NCBI GenBank assembly: GCA_002722435.1 | Contig: PBLX01000048.1 | Coordinates: 20,553-84,552 of the forward strand | Reading direction: 5' to 3' | Length of the DNA: 64,000 nucleotides | DNA from: Legionellales bacterium | GTDB taxonomy: Bacteria; Pseudomonadota; Gammaproteobacteria; Comchoanobacterales; Comchoanobacteraceae | Shown here: piece by piece, positions 55,269 through 64,000 of the stretch | Numbering within the stretch: position 1 is the stretch's first letter | How the letters are laid out: the number at the start of each line of letters is the position of its first letter | Position numbers and translations under genes: made by a program | Notes under the pieces: generated by a model | What the model was told of the DNA's origin: nothing | Seen by the model: the letters and a program-made list of their open reading frames with translations, nothing else | The model's database searches: none

Positions 55269-58200
55269 AAAAAAATAAACCGATATTTGAACAAGCCGAA
55301 GCTCCAAGTGTTGGCTTTAAGGCTAAAAGCAGGAGTCGCACTCGGGTTAAACCAGGTGAGAAAGCACCAACAGATGTAAGTGTAGATCAAACAGATACCA
55401 CTCCAGAAGAGAGGCCCGTAAAATATCCTTTAGGTTCGGACCCAAAAGAAACTGGTGAAGCAGAAGGAGAGGTACCAGAGCCAACACTAGCAAGACGACT
55501 GCTTTCAGCTCGAAGAGCAAACAACAAATCTTGCTTCGAAGATCTTTCTGACAACGCGATATACTATGTGACAGCTGGCACCATTCAGGTTGTCTTGCTT
55601 TGGCCGCTTGCAAGTGCAGCCACCACCGCGGCCGGCGGAACAGTCAAGCAAATAGCAAAATATCTTGCTTTTCCCACAACAGCTAGAGAAATTCCTAGTG
55701 AGTTTCGAAGGGCCATTAGAACCTATAGACAATTTAAAGAGGCTGGAGGCTCTATTCCAGAGGCGGCGGGTCGGAAGGTAGCAACAATTATGGGAGAAAT
55801 TGCCAAACCTTTTAAAGATGCAATTGGGGGCGTTGTGGAGACATTCGGTGCCTCAGGTTGGGGCAAAGTATCAACTGGTTTTAAAAATGCGCCGAAAATT
55901 GTTTGGTCTTCTTTAAAAGCAACTGCAATCGTGGGTTTAATTGCGACTTTAGGAGTCAAAGCGCTTAGAAAAACACTTAACTCCGAAGATTTGTCTTCTC
56001 AAGAAATAATCAATAAGCATGGAAGTTCAATGGGATTTTTTGTAGATGCTCTCGAATCTCTTGCTATTGCAGAATTCTTTATAGAAAGCATATTTTATAA
56101 GCTAGATCAACTAGAAGTAGAAAAAGTGCCCATTGCCGGTGGTGTTATCGCTCCTGCACTCACACCCAAAGTCAAGATAGATGATTCTTGTAGATTATAT
56201 AATACTGTAGCTGGAGGCGTTCTATCTTTATTTATAATTGGAATGGCCAAGGCTGGTGTCAGATCTTTCAAGGGCGGCAACCTTAGTTCCATGATTGATA
56301 AAGCTTTTAAACTAAAAATTGAAGAATTAGATAAAATTGTATTAAAATCAATAGTTAGCACTGGCAATCGCTTTGGCCTGAAACCTAGCCAGTCAAAAAG
56401 ATACTACGAGCTATTAACTGCTACAACTGATGATACAGTGAATAACGAGCGCGCCTACGAATTTTTAAAACAAATCTTCAGAAATGAAAACAAAGCTGCA
56501 AAAGCCCATGAGGCAATTCTACTAGCAGCTGTATCCAAATCTGATGATTTTATTTTAAGATATTCTGCATCGACAGCGGATGATATCACTGAGGCTAGGA
56601 GCTTGCTTAGTGGTGCTTCTAGATCCGTCACTGCGCTAAAAACAGAGCTAAACACAGCTCTTGCCGCCCTTTATCGCAGTATAGCGATAGATAGTATTAG
56701 ACCGGCCGCGGCCGTAAGTTCTTCTAGTGCTGGTTTTGCTGTAGATTTCGCAGCAGTCTCAAGATTTGCCTCCAGGGCACCGAGAACGATGGACGATTTA
56801 GCAGCTATTGGTACCAAGCTTGATGATGCTGTGTTGGCAGGTGAATTATCATTATTTGAAGCACTTAGCATATATAACAGAAGCTATAGACCGGTGGTGC
56901 AATCATTTGGTGACGAACTTAAGTTTATAGTAAACAAACTGCTGCCAGCTGGTAGTTCAATAGCAAGAAGCTCTGAAAAGATAATTAACTCTTATCTCTC
57001 TAAATTGAAAGCTTTAAATGCAAGACCAGAGGTCTTTTCTAGGCTTGCCAGTAAGCTTGATATGCATGCCGGCGGAGCTAAAGCAGCTGCAAACGTTAAT
57101 AAATTAACTCCAAGCGCTAGAGAAGTTAACGATTTGTTGTTCTTGCAAATTTTAAGATCAAGCCCAAGAATAGATCCTAAAGATTTAGCTAGACTAAGAT
57201 CAGAATTATCAAAATTCAACAAACTATTAGCCGAAGCAATAAGAATTAGGTCAATCGAAAAAGGTGATGTTGCGAGCAGTATTGCAATTTATGGCCTTAC
57301 GGCAGCCGTTACGTATGAAATATTCGCTGACGAATATGATATTGATGATTTAAATAGGTGGAGGTCTGATAGTCTTGCTTCTGCGCTGGCTTTTGATGAT
57401 TACGGCATTGCAAGTCTGGCAACTGATAGTATAGAAAAAACGAACAAAGAAGTTTTACAGAGGATTACTGGTGCCGGTGGAATTTTTGATGTCAATTCAA
57501 ATGCTGGAAGAGTATTGATGAAAACATTGTTTTCAAACTATATTTACAATAACTCTGACGATAAGATGCTAGCACAGATTGTAAATTTAAGAAAACTACA
57601 AAAACAAAACAAACCGAAAGAAGTGACAGAAAAAGCAAATGAAATAGTTATTAATTTTGCTAATAAATTATCAAACGCAGATGAAGTAAAGCGTCAAATA
57701 ATTACGTGGCTTGATTTTGGAGAAGATAACGTAGAAAAAAATTATGATTTATTTAATAACAAATGGATACCAATTATTATTAAAATAGCAGTAACAAATT
57801 CAGCACTGAGAAACAATATAATAGAGTTGCAAAAAGATTCTGATTTTAGGCGCATGCCAGTAAAAACAAGTACTGATAAGGCAAAAATAAAAGACTATAT
57901 TTTAGAAAAAGTTTTTAGTTTTTCTGAAGCGGACATTCAAGGTATAGGAAAATTTATTAAAATATACAATAAAGGGGTAGAAAAAGTGAATCAAATAAAC
58001 AAAAATAAAAAAACAAAAGTACCAGAGAGTACACAACTTGTAAGTAACGACTTTTTAAGAGAGCTTGTCAAACAACAACTAAATGAGGGAAAAAATGAAA
58101 ATTACAGTAGCTGGCCCTATGTTTCTGGAGGTGGGGACGACATGATGGAGCCCACTCAAGATTATATGGAACTTTGGAAAAGTTTTTCTCGTGAAATTTT

Positions 58201-58378
58201 TGATGATAAAAGTAGGGATAAATCTGTGGCTCTTGCTAAAATTTTAATTAAAAATCTCGATCTTTTTGACGAGGCTCTGGAGTTAATTGGAAAAAACCAG
58301 TCTGTTGGCGAACAGATAATGAGTTTATTTCAAGATTCTTATGAGCCACCAGAAAAAAAAGATAAAGGTTGTAAATGA
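55265..58378 (+). CDS. large protein, possible internal/structural virion protein
   Basis: 1037-aa ORF, ATGA-coupled to upstream gene. Confidence 0.75.
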   Translation: MKKNKPIFEQAEAPSVGFKAKSRSRTRVKPGEKAPTDVSVDQTDTTPEERPVKYPLGSDPKETGEAEGEVPEPTLARRLLSARRANNKSCFEDLSDNAIYYVTAGTIQVVLLWPLASAATTAAGGTVKQIAKYLAFPTTAREIPSEFRRAIRTYRQFKEAGGSIPEAAGRKVATIMGEIAKPFKDAIGGVVETFGASGWGKVSTGFKNAPKIVWSSLKATAIVGLIATLGVKALRKTLNSEDLSSQEIINKHGSSMGFFVDALESLAIAEFFIESIFYKLDQLEVEKVPIAGGVIAPALTPKVKIDDSCRLYNTVAGGVLSLFIIGMAKAGVRSFKGGNLSSMIDKAFKLKIEELDKIVLKSIVSTGNRFGLKPSQSKRYYELLTATTDDTVNNERAYEFLKQIFRNENKAAKAHEAILLAAVSKSDDFILRYSASTADDITEARSLLSGASRSVTALKTELNTALAALYRSIAIDSIRPAAAVSSSSAGFAVDFAAVSRFASRAPRTMDDLAAIGTKLDDAVLAGELSLFEALSIYNRSYRPVVQSFGDELKFIVNKLLPAGSSIARSSEKIINSYLSKLKALNARPEVFSRLASKLDMHAGGAKAAANVNKLTPSAREVNDLLFLQILRSSPRIDPKDLARLRSELSKFNKLLAEAIRIRSIEKGDVASSIAIYGLTAAVTYEIFADEYDIDDLNRWRSDSLASALAFDDYGIASLATDSIEKTNKEVLQRITGAGGIFDVNSNAGRVLMKTLFSNYIYNNSDDKMLAQIVNLRKLQKQNKPKEVTEKANEIVINFANKLSNADEVKRQIITWLDFGEDNVEKNYDLFNNKWIPIIIKIAVTNSALRNNIIELQKDSDFRRMPVKTSTDKAKIKDYILEKVFSFSEADIQGIGKFIKIYNKGVEKVNQINKNKKTKVPESTQLVSNDFLRELVKQQLNEGKNENYSSWPYVSGGGDDMMEPTQDYMELWKSFSREIFDDKSRDKSVALAKILIKNLDLFDEALELIGKNQSVGEQIMSLFQDSYEPPEKKDKGCK

Positions 58379-58860
58379 ATGAAGTAATAAATAAACAGTG
58401 GACATCGGGTGCAGGCTTACCTTTTTCTTTTAAAAAAATTGAAAGTATTGCAAAATCCTATGTGTCTAGTGGTTCAAAAATTTTTATAGGCACCGACTCC
58501 TTTATATCAAATAAAAAAGTTTGCTTCGCCACAGCGCTTTGTTTACATGGTCAGTATGCAAAGGGCCGGTACTTTTTCACAAAAGAAAATGTATTAAGTT
58601 TAAAATACCTAAATCTAGCATCTAGAATAACAGAAGAAGCTCGAAGGTCTGTAGAGCTAGGTTGTTATTTGATTGATAGCCTGACCATTGATCCTTCGCA
58701 CATTGAGCTTCATTTAGATATCTCCCCGTTTTCAGCTGGAAATGCAACTTCTAAATTTTCAGACATGCTAAGGGGTTACGTTCAAGGATTTGGGTTTAAT
58801 TATCAAGTTAAACCTAACGCCTGGGCTTCACAGTCAATAGCTGATAGACACTCTAAGTAA
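58375..58860 (+). CDS. DUF458/YkuK-type RNase H-like protein
   Basis: IFIGTDSFISNKKVCFATALCLHGQ...IELHLDISPF...LRGYVQGFGFNYQVKPNAWASQSIADRHSK. Confidence 0.88.
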   Translation: MNEVINKQWTSGAGLPFSFKKIESIAKSYVSSGSKIFIGTDSFISNKKVCFATALCLHGQYAKGRYFFTKENVLSLKYLNLASRITEEARRSVELGCYLIDSLTIDPSHIELHLDISPFSAGNATSKFSDMLRGYVQGFGFNYQVKPNAWASQSIADRHSK

Positions 58861-58908
58861 GTTCTTGTGAATAATGCTTGTAGTTTTACTATTTAATACT
58901 GACTAGCT

Positions 58909-59310
58909 ATGAGATCCATGAAATTGAAAATTTTAAAAAAAGATTCTGAAATTGTTGCAAAAATTGTCATCTTCGATGATAAAGGTAGGGTTCTTTTTTT
59001 AAAAAGATCTGACTACATGGAAAAGTTCGCAGGAGACTGGGACTTACCAGGCGGACATATAAAATTAGGTGAAAACCTATTAAACGGACTAAAGAGAGAG
59101 ACAAGAGAAGAGACACGATTAAAGATTAAAAACCCAGTTTTTTTAAAAAAGATTAAAAATTTATACTTCTTTTATGAAAAGTATAATTCTGAAAAAATTA
59201 AATTAAGTGATGAGCATACTGATTATAAATTTTTTAAAAAATCTGATTTAAACCCAAAAGAAAAATTTCATAGAGTTGCCATCCAGGCTTTGGAGAAAAT
59301 AGATGTTTAA
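58909..59310 (+). CDS. NUDIX hydrolase
   Basis: GGHIKLGENLLNGLKRETREETRLKI Nudix box. Confidence 0.92.
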   Translation: MRSMKLKILKKDSEIVAKIVIFDDKGRVLFLKRSDYMEKFAGDWDLPGGHIKLGENLLNGLKRETREETRLKIKNPVFLKKIKNLYFFYEKYNSEKIKLSDEHTDYKFFKKSDLNPKEKFHRVAIQALEKIDV

Positions 59311-60067
59311 AATATCTTTAATAAATAAAGGTCCAGATCTGGTGCCCAAGTTCAATACAGGTTTGCTGCAGCCAAAAGACAGTTTGTTTTCTAAATTTTG
59401 GAAAAATGGAATAAATGGGGGCTTAAATCCTATAGTCGCAAGAAAACTTATGCAAATTGCTGATGATGTAATAGGTTCATTGAAATTGGATATTGATGTT
59501 GATGATGTTATAATAACTGGCTCGATTGCCTCTTACAACTGGCATGAACTTTCTGATATTGATTTACATATCATGTTGGATTTTGATAAAATAGACAATA
59601 ATTTTGATTTAGTAAAAAAAATGTTAGATCAAAAAAGAATAAACTGGAACAAAAGCCACAATATCTTTATCGCTGGTAAGGAAGTCGAGCTTTATTTTCA
59701 ACATTACACCGAACCCCATGAGTCAAACGGTATTTGGTCACTGGGGCTAGAAAAGTGGCTAGCGACTCCTGTAAAATTAGATCCAGAAATTGATTTACTA
59801 ACCACAGAAAAAAAAGCTGAAGCTATGGCTCAATCTATAGAACATTTATTTGAATTATTCCAAGATGAGAAATATAAAGATGCTTATGAATATGCAATAA
59901 AAATAAGAAAGAAAATTAGTCGTATGAGGAGATCAGGTTTAGAAAGCGAGGGTATTTTTTCACCAGAAAATTTAGCTTTTAAAATGCTAAGAAATGCTGG
60001 TCTTCTGCAAACTTTATCTACATTAAAAATACAAGCATACGATAGAATGATGTCTATTAAAATTTAA
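59303..60067 (+). CDS. nucleotidyltransferase-fold protein
   Basis: IITGSIASYNWHELSDIDLHIML (GSx..SDIDLH). Confidence 0.85.
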   Translation: MFKISLINKGPDLVPKFNTGLLQPKDSLFSKFWKNGINGGLNPIVARKLMQIADDVIGSLKLDIDVDDVIITGSIASYNWHELSDIDLHIMLDFDKIDNNFDLVKKMLDQKRINWNKSHNIFIAGKEVELYFQHYTEPHESNGIWSLGLEKWLATPVKLDPEIDLLTTEKKAEAMAQSIEHLFELFQDEKYKDAYEYAIKIRKKISRMRRSGLESEGIFSPENLAFKMLRNAGLLQTLSTLKIQAYDRMMSIKI

Positions 60068-60078
60068 GGAGATGGACT

Positions 60079-60414
60079 ATGCCCTTTAAAAGATACGGAA
60101 AATGTGTTTTTAAGATCAAAAAAAATAAAAAAGGAAAAACAAAAAAAATGAAAAAACAAGGATGTTCGAAATCAACCACAATGGCTAAAAAATATTTGAA
60201 AGCGCTTTATGCTAACTCGGATGATGTTGTAGAGGAAATAAAAGACTACTTTAATAATAAAAAAGATGAAGATTATATGGCATTCGACAAGCATCCGTTG
60301 TCAAATATAGGTGATCTAATGGATGTTACAAAACCTGCTCCTTGGGATCACCTAACTAACGTTATTGACGATGATGATGTGGACATAGATATTAAAGAAG
60401 ACATCAAAAAATGA
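60079..60414 (+). CDS. hypothetical protein, Lys-rich N-terminus
   Basis: ORF with SD AAGGAG. Confidence 0.7.
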   Translation: MPFKRYGKCVFKIKKNKKGKTKKMKKQGCSKSTTMAKKYLKALYANSDDVVEEIKDYFNNKKDEDYMAFDKHPLSNIGDLMDVTKPAPWDHLTNVIDDDDVDIDIKEDIKK

Positions 60415-60722
60415 GTTTACTAGACTGGTTAATAATGAATTTAGTTTTTGATATATCATTTGTTGTTTTTTGTACTGCTTTTATATATAAGCTTGTACAA
60501 CACAAAAAACAAATAAAACAGATTGAACAAAAAATAGAAAAAAAATTTAATTTACTTATAGAAGAGGCCAAAAGCTCAAACAATAAACAAGAGGCAATTA
60601 ACACAGAAATTAAAGCAACTTTTGAAAATAAAATAGTTGAGTTAGAAGATAAAACCAATACCGTAATAAGAAACCCAAGACTTGCAAGAAAAAAGTTTCA
60701 CGAAAAAGTAAATATAAATTAA
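60411..60722 (+). CDS. membrane-anchored coiled-coil protein
   Basis: N-terminal TM then Lys/Gln/Glu-rich coiled coil; ATGA overlap. Confidence 0.7.
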   Translation: MSLLDWLIMNLVFDISFVVFCTAFIYKLVQHKKQIKQIEQKIEKKFNLLIEEAKSSNNKQEAINTEIKATFENKIVELEDKTNTVIRNPRLARKKFHEKVNIN

Positions 60723-60771
60723 AATATCCCTCCTATCAGACTATAATGGTGCCAAGAGAAAGGCTTATTAA

Positions 60772-61779
60772 ATGATCGCTGATATTATAGTTGATTTACA
60801 GTATGGAGATTGTGGAAAGGGAAAAATCGCACATGCACTCTGCAAGGAGAATGATTACACGCATGTTATAAGGTATAATGGAGGCTGCAACGCTGGCCAC
60901 ACCATATATCATAATAATAAAAAATTTGTCACTCACCACATTCCTTGTGGCGTTTTTTTTGGGATTAGATCCATTATTGGTCCGGGTTGCGTTATTCACA
61001 CTGAAACTTTTTTGAAAGAAATAGAAGAATTAGAAGAAGCAGGAATTCCTGCAAGAAAATACACATTCATTGCAAGTAACGCGCATTTAATTACAGATTT
61101 TCACATGGCAGAAGATGGAAAAGACAAAGACATAGGAACAACTAAAAGAGGAAACGGCCCTGCATATAGGGACAAGTATGCTAGAAAAGGAATAAGAGCT
61201 ATTGAAGATCCAAGACTAGAGCCTTTTATTATTAGCATGTATCATGAATTGTATGAAAATGATGATTTTGATGATCTTGAAATCTTATTTGAAGGCGCGC
61301 AAGGATTTGGATTAGATCCAGATTGGGGCGACTATCCATATGTTACTTCATCGCATTGTACCGTTGGCTCAGCGGTGTTAAATGGTGTCCCACCAGATTG
61401 CGTAAGAGATGTTTGGGGTGTTGCAAAAATTTATGAAACATATGTAGGGGCAAAAGATTTTGAAGGATCCGATGAGGCATTTGAAATGATAAGAGAACTA
61501 GGTCAAGAATATGGTGCTACTACTGGCCGACCCAGGCAAATAAATTGGCTAGATTTTGATATGCTAAAAATGGCCACCAGAATTAATGGTGCAAATAAAA
61601 TAGTTATCAATAAAATGGACATCTTGGAAAAACTAGATTCCTGGTGCTTATATGATGGGCCGATTTTATTCCAATTCGACTCAAAAAAAGATATTGAAGC
61701 TTGGATGTCTGCAAAATTAAAAATGAGTGTTGATAGGGATTTGGACATTATGTTTTCTGGTGATAAAGAGTTTATATAG
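60772..61779 (+). CDS. adenylosuccinate synthetase family, short PurA/PurZ-like
   Basis: IIVDLQYGDCGKGKIAHALC, GGCNAGHTI, DIGTTKRGNGPAYRDKYAR, EGAQGFGLDPDWGDYPYVTSS, GATTGRPRQINWLDF. Confidence 0.93.
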   Translation: MIADIIVDLQYGDCGKGKIAHALCKENDYTHVIRYNGGCNAGHTIYHNNKKFVTHHIPCGVFFGIRSIIGPGCVIHTETFLKEIEELEEAGIPARKYTFIASNAHLITDFHMAEDGKDKDIGTTKRGNGPAYRDKYARKGIRAIEDPRLEPFIISMYHELYENDDFDDLEILFEGAQGFGLDPDWGDYPYVTSSHCTVGSAVLNGVPPDCVRDVWGVAKIYETYVGAKDFEGSDEAFEMIRELGQEYGATTGRPRQINWLDFDMLKMATRINGANKIVINKMDILEKLDSWCLYDGPILFQFDSKKDIEAWMSAKLKMSVDRDLDIMFSGDKEFI

Positions 61780-61794
61780 TCTAATTATTGTGTT

Positions 61795-62769
61795 ATGGGT
61801 TCAAAACTAAACGATCTTTCTATTGATGGAACAATTGATTACCTCTCAAACTCAATAGAAAAAAAAGATAATACTCTAATAAAAAAAACAATTAGTGCCG
61901 AATCTGGAAAGATAATTCGTTTCACTGGAAATTTTGGCATGGGAAACTATGGTTCAGTCCCAGATGTGCAAGGAAACGAGGCTGGCAAGTTAAAAATTAG
62001 TGATGGCACTAGTGACGTCACCTTTGTTGCATTAGATTTTGGAAGCGAGTCTAACGAAAATAATCTAGCATTAGAGGTCACTGCTGCAGCAACAAAGTCG
62101 AATCTTCACTTAAAAACACTAACTTTAACCGATTCTTCAGACAATGAAGTAACTTTTACTTTTAATAATACCACAAGTACTACAACTGGTACTACTATAG
62201 GCTTACAAAACGCAAATAATGTTGATACCATAGCAGATAGAATTTATGACACTATCAACGCAAATTCATTTAATATCCAGCCTGTAAATATTTCTTACTC
62301 AGCTGCAGATGATGAGGCTCATCACATAAAATTAAGACAAACAAACACGGGCACAACTTACACCACAAATGCGAATAGTGATCATCTTAAAATTTTCCTC
62401 ACTATATTAGCAGGACAAGACAATGCAGCAAATTCTGTTGTGGCAGAAATGGTTACAAAAATTAATGCGAGAACTCAATTAAATGTTACTGCTTCTGCCG
62501 TTGCAGGAGGGAACTCGGAAGACGCTTCTATTAAGATTCTGGCCGGGGACGGCGCAACGGTTACTGTTACCGAAGATCCGGATAATCAAAATTCTGGCAA
62601 TTATGGAGGATCTTCAGGGTTTACTGTAGTTAGCAATGTAACTCCCACTGAAAACATTGTACATCTTTCTGCAACACTATTTAGATATGCCTCGTCAGGA
62701 ATTTTCAATATCCGGGGACAAACAACTGATAGCTCGTATAAAACTTTTATTGGAATTGAAACAGACTAA
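61795..62769 (+). CDS. putative structural protein, Thr/Asn-rich
   Basis: Beta-rich Thr/Ser/Asn composition typical of fibre/decoration proteins. Confidence 0.55.
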   Translation: MGSKLNDLSIDGTIDYLSNSIEKKDNTLIKKTISAESGKIIRFTGNFGMGNYGSVPDVQGNEAGKLKISDGTSDVTFVALDFGSESNENNLALEVTAAATKSNLHLKTLTLTDSSDNEVTFTFNNTTSTTTGTTIGLQNANNVDTIADRIYDTINANSFNIQPVNISYSAADDEAHHIKLRQTNTGTTYTTNANSDHLKIFLTILAGQDNAANSVVAEMVTKINARTQLNVTASAVAGGNSEDASIKILAGDGATVTVTEDPDNQNSGNYGGSSGFTVVSNVTPTENIVHLSATLFRYASSGIFNIRGQTTDSSYKTFIGIETD

Positions 62770-62798
62770 AACTAATTAAATAAGAGGTTTTAGTGTAA

Positions 62799-63845
62799 AT
62801 GATAGAAGAAATTAAACCATTAATAAAAAAATTAACTATTTTCGCTAAAAATAGATTAGGATTTCAAAATCCGCCAAGACTTTTTCTTAAAAAAGATAAA
62901 CAAAACAGTAAATCTATTCTAGGCAAGACTGCACACTACGATCCTGAGAATAGCTCCATAACTGTTTTTATTTTAAACAGGCATCCAAAAGACATACTTA
63001 GGTCTTATTGTCACGAGTTAGTTCACCACTGTCAGAACGAAAGAGGAGACTTAACTCCAGAAAAAATAAAAACTTTAAACAAGAATTATGCACAAGAGAA
63101 CGACCACATGCGTAAAATGGAGCAAGAAGCCTATTTAGAGGGCAACATGTGTTTTCGAGATTTCGAAGACGGTTTAATGGATAAAGAAAAATATATTATG
63201 AAAATTGCAGAGTCAAAATTTTTAAAGGAGAATAAAACAATGACCACCAAAATAACAAAACAATTTCTTAAAGAAAAAATAAAAGAAATTTTGCAAAATC
63301 AAATAATCGGTGAAAATAACACCGATCAAGAAAACTCGCAAGAGATAGAAGAAGAAAATGGCTCAGCTACAACAGTAGCGCCGAGCCATTATTGTATTCA
63401 TCATGGCGGTGTACAACACGAGGGTGCTATCCACCAAGGAGAAGCTATCGGCCATAATTGGAATGAGGAACTAGGAAAGGTAACCCATTATGATATGAAG
63501 CTTTCTGATGGAACCATTCTTGAAGATGTTGCAGCAGAAGATATTCTTGTCACAAAAGCTTCCTTGGCAGAGGGATCATACACTTTGGTTGGTGAATGTA
63601 GTCACAAAAAGCACGATATTAAGAAAAAGAAAAAATCCACAAAGTTAAAAAATCCCAAGAAGGCTGACCTTGATAAAGATGGAGAGCTTTCTAGTTACGA
63701 AAAGCGCAGAGGACAAGCTATAGAGAAATCAATGGCTGCCGAACAAATTAATACTCCTGAGGGTGAGGGTACTCTTTACGAGGAAAGATTTACCCCTAGA
63801 AACACAAGACTGTTTGATAAGCTCTTAAAAGAGTGGACTAAGTAA
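62799..63845 (+). CDS. HExxH metallopeptidase-like protein with second CTS-like domain
   Basis: SYCHELVHHCQNERGDL; internal MTTKITKQFLKEKIKEIL at 63240 with AAGGAG upstream. Confidence 0.75.
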   Translation: MIEEIKPLIKKLTIFAKNRLGFQNPPRLFLKKDKQNSKSILGKTAHYDPENSSITVFILNRHPKDILRSYCHELVHHCQNERGDLTPEKIKTLNKNYAQENDHMRKMEQEAYLEGNMCFRDFEDGLMDKEKYIMKIAESKFLKENKTMTTKITKQFLKEKIKEILQNQIIGENNTDQENSQEIEEENGSATTVAPSHYCIHHGGVQHEGAIHQGEAIGHNWNEELGKVTHYDMKLSDGTILEDVAAEDILVTKASLAEGSYTLVGECSHKKHDIKKKKKSTKLKNPKKADLDKDGELSSYEKRRGQAIEKSMAAEQINTPEGEGTLYEERFTPRNTRLFDKLLKEWTK

Positions 63846-63865
63846 CTTTTTAATTGGAGAACAAA

Positions 63866-64000
63866 ATGAAAAAAGAACTTCTTCAAGAAGGCGCTGTTGC
63901 AGGGCACATGAACCATATTTATGATAATGGTGAAATGACCTTTGGAGAACTTAAACAGTTGCTTCAAGCTGCTGTTGACGGCCGTTTGCGTGGAACAGAA
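63866..64000 (+). CDS. conserved phage-type hypothetical protein, truncated by window end
   Basis: MKKELLQEGAVAGHMNHIYDNGEMTFGELKQLLQAAVDGRLRGTE... Confidence 0.65.
   Translation, partial: MKKELLQEGAVAGHMNHIYDNGEMTFGELKQLLQAAVDGRLRGTE

Noticed and set aside
52157-57222. Many 60-108 aa minus-strand ORFs opposite the two large virion-like genes
   Set aside because: Random antisense frames without SD or family motifs over two long coherent plus-strand ORFs.

Overview
The window reads as an internal segment of a large (jumbo-type) tailed-phage genome. It is almost entirely plus-strand, densely packed with overlapping genes, and has no rRNA, transposase or CRISPR array. Nucleotide metabolism: C-terminus of a class II-like RNR, ThyX, dUTPase, thymidine kinase, a CBS-less IMPDH/GMP-reductase, and a short PurA/PurZ-like adenylosuccinate synthetase. 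Replication/repair: DnaE-type Pol III alpha and UvdE. Proteostasis: GroES-like, GroEL, Hsp20 and ClpP-like proteins. Other recognisable products: glutaredoxin, MoxR AAA+ with a VWA-type metallopeptidase, PcfJ-like protein, PlsC with a GNAT, a thioredoxin-like lipoprotein, NUDIX, a nucleotidyltransferase, a DUF458 RNase H-like protein, and a MopE-repeat/VWA lipoprotein. There are four tRNAs (Lys-TTT, Gly-TCC, Arg-TCT, Thr-TGT), two unexplained structured intergenic regions, and many sigma70-like promoters with 17-nt spacers. The most unusual structures are: (i) a tandem array of MKVGDLV small genes (26.5-28.8 kb) in which ten consecutive-type junctions share an identical 14-nt stop/start overlap; (ii) a 43.0-45.5 kb locus with TGTAGG iteron-like repeats and AT-rich tracts around a reverse-strand cassette paralogous to the adjacent forward cassette; (iii) a PurZ-like enzyme that keeps the PurA catalytic Asp; and (iv) recurrent N-terminal motifs resembling capsid-targeting sequences. 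All family calls were made by eye from the translations; no database search was run.
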